A stretch of DNA of 64,000 nucleotides from Acanthamoeba sp. SK_2022b (Eukaryota; Discosea; Longamoebia; Acanthamoebidae): contig JANDJZ010000277.1 of NCBI GenBank assembly GCA_027943245.1, forward strand, positions 1-64,000, written 5' to 3'. Within the stretch, counting starts at the first letter, position 1; every line of letters starts with the position of its first letter. Under the pieces are notes generated by a model that was not told the origin of the DNA, did no database searches, and saw nothing but the letters and a program-made list of their open reading frames with translations. Made by a program: the position numbers and the translations under genes. Positions 46,263 through 55,461 of the stretch are shown one piece after another.

Positions 46263-47678
46263 ATGTTGAGGAAATCAAAATCATTTTTATCAGTAATAAA
46301 CCCAAGTTTGGGTACTTGCGTTGACCCAAAAATGAATGAGGAGATGAGAACGATCGCCAAAGAGAGGGAGAGCTCTCCTTTCAATGTCCGCAAGCTGACT
46401 CATGCTCTCTACGGCGGCCCCCGCGCAGTAGCCCTCAAGGTTCACCCGAGTCACTTACCTTTTCACTACACTTGAAGTATTTTTATTGTTCTGCTGCGCA
46501 CACGGGGCAGGAGCGCATGGCCTTGGTCATTGAGCGGGACCCCGTACTCTTTGTGAAGAACTACTACGACATGAGTCGTCCAGAGGCCCGCCAAAAGTAC
46601 CGTCGTGAGTGACCTGTGCCTGGCCACGCACTGCGCGCTCACCGTCGGTGCCTCTGTGGCTGGGATCAGGTGCATGGCGCAGGTGCGTAGGGCCCTGCAG
46701 ATCAATCAGCAGCTCAAGCACAGTCCCGAGGAGCTTCGCGCCTTCTCGCACGTGGGTTCCTCTACTGTCTGTGTGCCTGTGTGGCTGTCCTCTCTTCTCT
46801 CGACGTAACTGATACAGTTCGTTGTGCTCGTGAGAAGGCCATCTCGTCGTATGACCGCACCCTGTCCATGCGCCTCTACGTTCACTGCACGCTCTTCAAG
46901 TATAGCCTCTCTTTGTCTTCTACACAAGTTTCATCAGTGTATTCTGCTGACCCGCCTCGCTCTTTCCGTGTAGGGAGTCCATCTACACGCACGGCACCAA
47001 AGAGCAGTGGCTCAAGTGGAAGGTTGCTCGTCCTTCAACTTTTTATTAATTGATTGATTTATAACATTAAACAAATTATAATTTGCTGTCGCCACAGGAT
47101 GACATTGAGTCGGCGCGCGTACTGGGCTGCTTCGCGATGACCGAGCTCGGCCACTCGTCGTTCCTGCGCGGCATCGAGACCACCGCCACGTTCGACAGAG
47201 CGACGGGGGAGTTCATCCTCTATTCGTGCGTTATCCTCTCCTCTCCGCGGGCGCGTGCACGATGGTGATTTGACTGTTGGTTGGTCCAATCGGCAAGGCC
47301 CACGCTTACCGCCTCCAAGTGGTGGATCGGCATGGCCGGCGAGACGGCGACTCACACCGTGGCCATCGCTCGCCTGATCGTCGATGGCAAGGACCTCGGC
47401 CTCAATTGGTTCATCGTTCAGCTACGCAGCCTGGTCGACGGCACGCTCATGCCTGGGGTCACCTGCGGAGACATTGGCGCCAAGATGGGCCGCGCCGGGT
47501 GCGTTTCCGGAGAGGCGCAATCATTCACCACCCATAGGAACGCGCGTTTGTTCATGCTCTCTGTTGTTCGTCGTCAGGCTCGACAACGGGTGGATTCAGT
47601 TCACTCAAGTGCGCATCCCGCTGGACAACATGCTCATGAAGTGGGCCCAGCTCTCGCGTGACGTACGCCCACCCACAC

Positions 47679-47745
<67 letters not shown>

Positions 47746-49669
47746 ACCCACCGCCAAGAGACGCACGTGTTGCGCATGAGGGCTGATGTCAGTTGAACAC
47801 AGGGGGTGTTCACGGCTGCGCCGAACCCGGCGATGGCCTACAACACGCTGATCGGCGAGCGTCTGGTGGTGGTCGACGACAGCGCCGATGTGGTGGGCCA
47901 CGCGGTCACCATCGCGATTCGCTACGGCGCCGTGCGGAGGCAGGGATCCAAGGACCAGCAGATCCTGGACTACCAGTCGCACCAGTACCACCTGATGCCA
48001 CTGCTGGCCGGCGTCTACGCGCTTCACTTCCTGTCGCGCAAGGTCGGCCACGACTGGTTCAAGGAGCTCGAGAACCAGGACGTCGACCAGAAGCGATTCC
48101 TCAGTCTCGTGCCCGACTACCACAACATTTCCGCCGGCTTTAAGGTGGCGTCTCGAAAATGGCTTGGTCGAATGTCGACGTTAAAGGGCCTAACCCGCAC
48201 GCACACACAGGCGTGGCTTGGTTGGTGGGCCAGCACGGCGCTCGAGACCTGTCGGCGTTGCATGGGCGGCCACGGTTCGTGACCTGCGCCAGTGGTCCTC
48301 TCTGGTTCCTTGTGCTGTGGACAGACACAAAGTCGAGTTTTTACGACTGACAACCGAGTGCGCCGCAGGCTACTCGGCGTACAACTCCATTCCGGGCCTC
48401 ATCATGGACCACGGCGTGATCACGACTGGAGGGGGAGACAACATCGTGCTGGCCCAGCAGAGCGCCAGACAGCTCATGGCGTCGCTGCAAAAGGTGACCT
48501 TCTCTCCCGCGAATGTCGTGGGACGCAGTGCATGGCTCACATTCTTGGCCGCGTTCTTGGCCACTCGCGTGCCCACACAGGCGGCGCGAGGCAAGCAGCT
48601 GTCGGGCTCGGTGGCCTACCTGTCCCAGGCCGAGCAGATCATCGCCAGGGCGCCCTGGAGGCCCGTCCTCGACGGGGACGTGCCCTCGGTCGAGTCTCTC
48701 GTGGCCGCCCTCCAGTGGCTCGCCGCCAAGCAGATCACCCACGTCGCCCAGCAGCTTCAGGTACTCCTCTCACTATGGCCTTCTGGACTACTCTTTACTA
48801 TGCACACGCACGCCACGCACCTTAACCCACGGCGCGCCTCGCCACCCTCCTCACAGGCTGATGTGGTGGCCGGCAAGGACATGGAAGAGGCGTGGAACGA
48901 CCACCTCATGGCCCTCGTCTCCTGCTCTAGGTACGTAGCGTGTTTCCTCTTTATTTTAAATATAAAAGAAATATTAATTTTTTATTTTTTTAAATACTTA
49001 GAATTAATTATTTACTTACGTTGGGCACGATGCCGCGACAGGGTGCACACGTGGTACTTTGTGGTGAACTTCTTCCATCAAGTTGTAGCGGAGCAGCGGC
49101 GCGCGAGCGACGCTGGCGAGGGTGTCGCACCGACGCTGCACCAGCTGTGCCTCCTCTTCGCTCTCGATCGAGTGCACGCCGAGGCCGCCCTGTTCCTCGA
49201 GTACGGCTACATCACAGGTAGACCCTGCCTCTCCGCCCTCTTCATCTACGAGCGGTTGAGTCGATCCTCACACGCCACCGGTGCCCAGGCGAGGAGGCTG
49301 CGCTGGTGCGCAGCGCGCACCTGAAGCTGTGTCGAGAGGTGCGCAAGGTGGCCGTGCTGTTGACCGACGCTCTCGCCATACCGGACTACGTGCTCAAGGC
49401 TCCCTTTGGCGCCTACGATGGCGACATCTACAGGAAGTACTTCGAGGTACTCTACCTCCTCTCTTGCTCTCTCCCCTGTCTTTTCTCCTTCTTCTTCTTC
49501 TTCAACGAACTCATCATCTGTTCTACTCGTTTACTCTCGCGGCCAGGCGGTCACCAACGCGCCGCAGACCAACGTGAACGGACGTCCCTTCTACTACGAG
49601 GAGAGCGTGGCCCCGCTCATTCGCGGCGTCGATCTGGGCGGTCGCGCCGACACGCCGGCCAAGCTCTGA
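46263..49669 (+). CDS. Peroxisomal acyl-CoA oxidase (PTS1)
   Basis: About 15 exons, ~690 residues. Exon 1 (46263-46439) encodes MLRKSKSF.. and [19 protein letters not shown], matching the acyl-CoA oxidase N-terminal domain. Later exons carry [24 protein letters not shown], the FAD/acyl-binding middle domain; [14 protein letters not shown] and [39 protein letters not shown]; and [23 protein letters not shown], the conserved second half. The C-terminal three residues are AKL, a peroxisomal type 1 targeting signal. The enzyme performs the first step of peroxisomal beta-oxidation, making trans-2-enoyl-CoA and H2O2. It pairs functionally with the ACX4-like enzyme at 61331-63584. A (CA)n tract lies in the intron at ~47691-47742. 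Some boundaries (46600-46990) are less certain. Confidence 0.92.
47691..47742. repeat. (CA)n microsatellite, intronic
   Basis: CA tract in an acyl-CoA oxidase intron after the exon ending KWAQLSRD. Confidence 0.95.
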
Positions 49670-50415
49670 AGAGGAGCGATAACGAGGGCAAGCCGCTCCC
49701 ATTTTGTAGTCGGACGCGACCGAACGTTTATCTTGGGTGACGTGGCCATGACCAAAAGCAGCGATGAACGTTTCTTGCACGGAACACAAATCAACAACGT
49801 GGAAACACAAATCTAGCAACGTGCAATATAAACTAGTTCGGAGGTGATTTCAGAAAGATATAATGGCTTGCGTGCTGTGCCGATTAGCTCGCGTTGCATG
49901 CGATGGGTACGATCGGCCAATATATAATTTCACAAATAAATGAATAAATATAGATAATACATTCCATAACGGTTCCACGCGTCAATCGTTCAAACGCAGG
50001 CAAGAGCCGTGCACACGATGTCGCACTCACGGATGGGCGCATCGCTGCTTTTACATGGACCGACGAAGAGGGCGGCCAAAGCAGCAACGCCGCCTCACGC
50101 CACCAGGTATCGCCACCCCCTCCCAACGTTACCTCTGTATCTTTGCTATGAGTCGTGGTGCGTTGGAGGAGCTCTGGGAGACCTGCCCCAACCCATTGGG
50201 CCTCTACTCCTCGTTCCTCGTCCTAGAACAATGAACTTGCCTCTCCTCCCTTCAAAGCGGGAGCTTGTGTGCAGTCTTTCCGCCCGCTCAGGCCTCATTT
50301 CCAACTCTGAGCGGGCAGACGCACAACACAACACAACACAACACAACACAACACAACACAACACAACACAACACACTAGTTAATCCTGATCTGCGTGGGA
50401 ACAGGCGTCACCAAC
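49670..50415. other. Spacer between acyl-CoA oxidase and PAS gene
   Basis: About 750 bases with no supported gene. AT-rich sequence at 49915-49965 is followed by GC-rich sequence and an ACAAC pentanucleotide repeat just before the PAS gene. Confidence 0.5.
50324..50373. repeat. (ACAAC)n pentanucleotide repeat upstream of the PAS gene
   Basis: About ten tandem ACAAC units, 40-90 bases upstream of the PAS-gene ATG, probably in its promoter or 5' UTR. Confidence 0.92.
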
Positions 50416-52771
50416 ATGCCAATCATCAAGCCACTCCCGTCCGGCGGGGCCGTTGCAGGCGCGGGCGCACCGGCCTCCGCGTCCATCTCCCTCCCCGGCT
50501 CCTCGTCCACCTCCTCCCCCACCGCGAGCGGCGGCGACCACCACTCGCCGTCCACGGCCTCGGTCGCCACCGCCGCCGCCACCACCACCGCCGCCCACTT
50601 CATGCACTCGCCGCCGGCGTCGTACGCGCCCACAGCAACCCTGCCCACCAGCGTCTACGGCCAGGGCGGCCCAGACAGCGGGGCTCCTGGTGGCATCAGC
50701 GCATCTTCCACGAATGTCTCCCGCGCCGCGGCCCCCGGCGGCGCGGCCGCGGTCAACGCGTCGGACCTGCTGCTGTCTTTCCTCACGCAGACCGTGCGCG
50801 AGATGAAGGAGAAGATCACGACGCTCGAGGACGACAACAGCCGGCTGCGCACGAAGCAACGCAAGATGAAGCGGCGGCTCAAGGAGGCCGACGGCCGGCT
50901 GGACCAGCTGTCCAGCACCGTCGCCAACTTGACCCACCAACACGGCGCCGTGCACGGCGCGACGCAGACATCGCCCTCGCCGGCCAACGCGTTCGCGTCT
51001 TTGTTCGGATCGTCGTCATCGTCATCATCATCGTCAACGTCGTCGTTCTTGTCTGCTTCTCCCTTCTACGGGGCGTCTGCCTACGCCTACCCGCTGCCGG
51101 CGACCACTTCGCGGGCAACCAAAGCGCACCAACAGCAGCAGCAGCAGCTGCAGGTGCATCAGCAGATGCCCCTGCAGGACTTCCTCGACCGCGCCGGCGC
51201 GCTCGTGGAGACGTCCGCCTCATACGGGCGAAGCGGCCCCCAGGGGCCCTCCCCGCCGCCCCGGCCCCACCACCAGCAACAGCAACCGCAGCTCTACGGC
51301 AACGACGTCGCCGACTATGCCGCGCCGCCCGTGTTCTCGCTCTCGGCAGCGTTCCAGCAGCACCAGCAGGGACAAGGACAAGGACAGGGACAGGGGCAGC
51401 AGCTGCCGATGCTGGACCTGACGTGGGACGGAGGCCTCGACCTGCCCTCGTACTCGGTCGACTCCATCGGCGACATCAAGCGACACTTTCCCTTCCTCGA
51501 CGAGAGTTACTTTGAGAAGTCGACATTTGTCATCGACGACCTCAGGTAAACACCGCCCTCCCTCCAGGCCGTGTGATGCACGCGGGAGGCGTGAACTGCC
51601 ACTCTACGACGCGTACTTGGCGTTTGCTCACACGTGCGGGCGACGACTCGCTCCGATAGGAAACCGTATCTGGTGATGCAGTTCGTGAGCATGGACTCGG
51701 CGGTGGTGACCGCGAGCGACGCCTACTGCTCGCTCTCTGGCTTCACCCTGGTACGCGCTCACGTTTTAGGTTTGCATTCTCTTATTTTTATTTTATTTTG
51801 ATATTTGATGAGTTATTTGTTTTTTAAAAAAAATATATTGAACAGCACGAAGTCTGCCACACGAAGAAGGTGGTTGCCCTGTTGCCGCGAAGCTACAAGA
51901 AGCGCATGATCACGATGTTCATTAACGCGTACGCCCTCTTCCCTAGACTCATTGATATAATTTATATAATTTTTTAAGAATATAATATTCTAATTGTATC
52001 CCTGAAGCAACGAGCCGAATACTACGGTCACTCTGGAGACCGCGGGGCAATTGGTTCGCAAGGACGGCCAGATCGTAACCCTCGACTACCAGATGCAATT
52101 CTTCTTCGATGACCAGGGCAAGGTACTGCTTCCCTTTCCCTTTCCCCTTCCTTCTCCCCGACTCCCCCGGCTCACTCGCTCTCTCTCTCTCTCTCTCTTG
52201 CAACAGGTGAAATGGCTGGTCGCGTCCATTGAGAAGTTGGTGAGCGTCGACAAATCGTTCCTTTGCAACAACTCCGACCAGAACGGTGCCCCCTCCTTTT
52301 TGTTTTTAATATTTATTTATTAAATTTTATATTTATTCCTTACTTATTTCCTTTCTGGCAGAGGAAGAGCGAGTCAGACTGCTCCGGGATCGCCTGCGCG
52401 ATCAGGAGAAGCAGGAGTGGGATGCTCTCATCCAGGAGTATTTGCGCTCCGCGTCGCTGCCAGTGCTCTCCCATAAGCCGTGCCCTTATCTTTCCGCCTC
52501 CTCCTCCGGCGTTTCATCTCCATCATCGTCGTCGTCGTCATCGTCATCGTCGCCATCATCGTCGTCGTCTACTTCGTCTCTCCCCTCCGAGGCCGACGGC
52601 CTGTCTACTCCGGCCACGGCCCTCCACTCGCCTGTCGTCCCGCTCTCCCCCATGACCTCGAGCTGGCTGGCCGAGATGCTCGCCACTCCGTCCACCGCCA
52701 CCGCCGCTACCACCACCACTCCCACCGCGCCATCGCCCCAGCAGAGCGCTGGCGGAATGAGCTACGACTGA
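50416..52771 (+). CDS. PAS-domain protein with coiled coil, probable signalling or transcription regulator
   Basis: Exon 1 runs 50416-51545 and the second starts at 51660; four or more exons give about 600 residues. The frame upstream of 50416 has no ATG. The first 110 residues are Ser/Thr/Pro/Ala-rich. A basic coiled coil follows (EMKEKITTLEDDNSRLRTKQRKMKRRLKEADGRL), resembling a leucine-zipper region. Gln- and Gly-Gln-rich stretches come next. A PAS-like fold begins in exon 2: VSMDSAVVTASDAYCSLSGFTLHEVCHTKK, then LVRKDGQIVTLDYQMQFFFDD. Such PAS segments bind small ligands or partners. The C-terminal tail is Ser-rich. The combination suggests a transcription regulator like fungal PAS factors, but no zinc cluster or bZIP basic region is evident. 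Confidence 0.72.
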
Positions 52772-52969
52772 CCAGCACCGTTTATTGCTTGTTCTATCCG
52801 GATCGAAATATGTATCTAGCACTAGGCCTGCCACTGACAAGGCAGGTTCACGAGTCCTCTTTCATGCCATACACTCCACTGGCTGCCGATTGAGGGCTCA
52901 CCTCCACACGTCATCTCATTCCCTTTTTTGATGATAACACTCTTATGTGCATAAGACTGGAGAGGTCGA

Positions 52970-52980
52970 TAAAAAGGCGT
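52970..52980 (+). promoter_or_regulatory. TATA-like element ATAAAAAGGCG
   Basis: Located ~40-50 bases upstream of the secreted-protein ATG. A near-identical ATAAAAGGCGCC lies ~30-40 bases upstream of the ATG of the Spt23/Mga2-like gene (minus strand, ~9304-9317), which supports it as a core promoter element. Confidence 0.5.
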
Positions 52981-53018
52981 CGAGGTTTCTCTTCCCGTCT
53001 ACGCTCCGCTTGCTGAAG

Positions 53019-53519
53019 ATGAAGTTCACTGCCCTCTTTGCTATCTTCGCTGCTCTCTTCCTGGTGTCCCAGCAGGTCTCTGGCCTCGAGTTTGCCCTTC
53101 AGATGACTGGCTCCTTCGACCCCAAGACATTCGTGATCTCCCTCAAGGGCAACTCGCAGATTGTGTCGACCGCGATCTCAGCCTCGACCGACGCTGTTAG
53201 CTTCTCTGTTTCCTCCACACTTGGCACATACGCCACCCTCGAGCTCACGCCCGGGGGCCAGAGCGGCCTCGGCGGCGGTAGCATGTCCTTCGGCACTCAC
53301 CTGGCTCGCAACCACACTCTCGACTTCCTGGCTGCCAACGCCAATCAGATACTCCAGACCCCTACCGTGAATGTTTTCGAGTTCTACAACGTCTACACCG
53401 TCCTAGGGGGCACTGGCGTCTTCGACAAGGCCACCGGGGTTATCACCTCAGCCTCCACCCTCCACGCGATGACTGGCGAGGTTACTGGCTTCGTGTACGG
53501 CAAAGTATTCACCAACTAG
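53019..53519 (+). CDS. Secreted protein, allene-oxide-cyclase/dirigent-like barrel (copy A)
   Basis: Single exon, 166 residues; start ATG at 53019. Residues 1-21 (KFTALFAIFAALFLVSQQVSG) form a cleavable signal peptide. The mature chain is made of short strands (LEFALQMTGS, FSVSSTLGTYATLEL, MSFGTHLARNHTLDF) and ends with LGGTGVFDKATGVITSAS..GEVTGFVYGKVF, reminiscent of the GGTGxF..A.G turn in allene oxide cyclase and dirigent beta-barrels; that fold link is a guess. A TATA-like ATAAAAAGGCG sits ~45 bases upstream. A divergent paralog lies at 60453-60950 on the other strand. Function unknown; secretion is likely. Confidence 0.8.
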   Translation: MKFTALFAIFAALFLVSQQVSGLEFALQMTGSFDPKTFVISLKGNSQIVSTAISASTDAVSFSVSSTLGTYATLELTPGGQSGLGGGSMSFGTHLARNHTLDFLAANANQILQTPTVNVFEFYNVYTVLGGTGVFDKATGVITSASTLHAMTGEVTGFVYGKVFTN

Positions 53520-53636
53520 GTGATGGACATAAATCCAAACACACCCGCGGTCGCCTGCACGTGTACCCTCCTTCATTCAACTGCGAGGTCAGTATCCGCA
53601 GTGAGGCGGTGGGTATACAAATTGCTATGTACGGAG

Positions 53637-55349
53637 TTAATTCGTTATTGGCTTCTCTAGTAGCGACCATCTTCTAGTGCGCACCGCACCATACCCTTTC
53701 CTCTGGTCTCCCATTTCTTGAAGATCTTGATGTGTGACAAGCGGCTGGTCGTACCCTGCCACATGATGTCCGGCTCGTGCTCCGAGTGGTTCCGATGCAA
53801 CCTTCTCCTGCGCGTATCTGTAAGTGGCAATTAACCGCAGTTGCAGCTGTCCTGTGGTTGCTCGTACGTCATCTAGGCAGGGAACCACTTGTTCCAGTGG
53901 TGTGTCCTCCGATTCTGCCTGTTTGTTGGCATGACAGTAGCTTGCGCACTTGCTGTAAAGCAGCATGATGAGCTCGTGCACCGCGCAGGCAAACGCTGCT
54001 GCGCCTCCGAGAGTACCTTGAGGGCAAATATCATGAGCTTTGTTTCCGTTCATTCGAGGAGTTGGAGAGAGAGAAAGAGAGATGCGGACAACGTGCCCAC
54101 AAGGGTAAGCCAGTCGTAACTCACAACCTGAGAGTTGCTTGTTATGGCAAAAGACGAGTAGGAGAAGGTGATGATTATCGTGTTCCTCGGGATGTCTGCA
54201 CGTATGCCGCATTCAGCAGTGAGCCGGTTCCAGAGGAAGGTGAAGAGCAGCACGTATACCGCCAGAATTGGAGGAAGAAGACGTGGAGGCGTAGAAGGAG
54301 ACCGCGGAAGATCCGCCTAGGTAATTGTCCTGCTCTTGAGATAATACGGCCCAGTAGGAGTTGTCTGTCACGACTAAGAAGTTGGGCGAGTCACTGGCTG
54401 GTGACTGTTACGACCCACACACTAGTCAGTCTAACACCACTGTTGCATAAGCACGTTGGCGTGAGAGCAACCTCAGGTTCGACAGGAGCCCGTGACGAGT
54501 AAAGCATCACCGCAAACGGGCGTCTCTGGTGCTGGGGTGCACCGAAGCGAGTCTGTGTCGAGTAGTGCATGATGCGACGAGATAACGGAGTGAGCAGATG
54601 GGGGGAGTTCAAGTTGGGTAAAGGTTGCCATGCCTCCATGAAACTGTGGTCCTCTACCACTGCATTGAGAATGTTGGATGGATCGCCATTGAAAAGAGCG
54701 CATTTGTGGTCTTTGAACCTGCCGTCAATTGGCTTCACGATCACAAACAGTAAGTGAAGGAAGCGGTAGCTGACCGACGACGAAGGTAGTACTGTGAAGC
54801 GCTCAGCGGAACAGTTGTGCGTTGTAGCCTGGGTGGAGTTGTACTGACGGCATTGCAAGTCGTCCACGCTATTTGAACAAGGATGAGCATAACTGATCAG
54901 CGTGCCTTGGTTGGCATAGTCGTACAAGGTTCCATTGTCGGTTTTTGCCATGGGACACACCAGCACCGCGGGGAAGGCCAACGACCGTTCAAATTGCACG
55001 CCCGCCGACCTGAGCCAAGGGATGGTGGGTGATGTGAGCAACTCGATCGGCCAGGAAGCCACATACAGCAAGAGGTAGGATGGAAGACCAGTCGGGATTT
55101 GTGTAGGAGATGTAGCAGAGGTAAACTTGGTATCCGGCGTAGGCCATGACACACAATAACGCCACCAACCACAGCACCTGGCCGCAACAGGTAGCCAAGC
55201 GCGTGCTGAGCGCTGGTCCAACAGCAAGCGGCAGGGGGCGTTGAAGGCGAGGGCACCTTGCTGAACCAACTGGCACTGCGCTGGTCGGCCGTGGTCTGGG
55301 CCACGTACATGATGTCCCCCACCGTGTATCCCACCGTCCACATAAACAT
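53637..55349 (-). CDS. DEG/ENaC-like ion channel subunit
   Basis: Six exons join in phase to 1371 nt (456 residues): 55349-55257, 55177-55089, 55009-54438, 54397-54260, 54195-54097 and 54016-53637. A short N-terminus with QTTADQRSASWFSK leads into helix 1 (VLWLVALLCVMAYAGYQVYL), then YISYTNPD and SLAFPAVLVCP, matching the post-TM1 FPAVTIC segment of DEG/ENaC channels. A ~250-residue Cys-containing ectodomain ends NTIIITFSYSSFAITSNSQ, SYDWLTLVGTLGGAAAF, and helix 2 continues ACAVHELIMLLY. This ectodomain strand, the LLSDxGG-like turn and helix 2 follow the DEG/ENaC pattern. The GxS selectivity tripeptide is replaced by ACAV. The fifth intron uses a GC donor (GG/GCACGT at 54096). A cytosolic tail of ~100 residues follows. 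Confidence 0.7.
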
Positions 55350-55461
55350 CGTTTACGAGACAATTTCGACCGTGACTTCAGATCTGGCTCTTCTGCAACG
55401 GCTGTATGGCGACCTTGCAAGCTACAGTCGCTGTCACTGTCTTCTGAGCCGGTGTCGGAAA
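55350..55461. promoter_or_regulatory. Compact bidirectional promoter, DEG/ENaC-like (-) and P450 (+)
   Basis: Only 112 bases separate the two start codons. This fixes both promoters in a very small region or within neighbouring coding sequence. No TATA box is obvious. Confidence 0.55.

Noticed and set aside
45999..46475. Plus frame with GAFLVRAS, resembling an SH2 core motif
   Set aside because: Only this short string matches; no SH2 strands or helices follow and the frame runs out of phase into the acyl-CoA oxidase first exon.
49884..50383. Small frames on both strands in the spacer before the PAS gene
   Set aside because: They are short, low-complexity, partly made by the ACAAC repeat, and lack conserved features.
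54050..54253. Alternative C-terminus of the channel ending SASLFLSLQLLE
   Set aside because: Reading through the GC donor gives this short tail, but the GC-AG model restores the conserved GG turn and a complete second membrane helix with a long in-frame tail.
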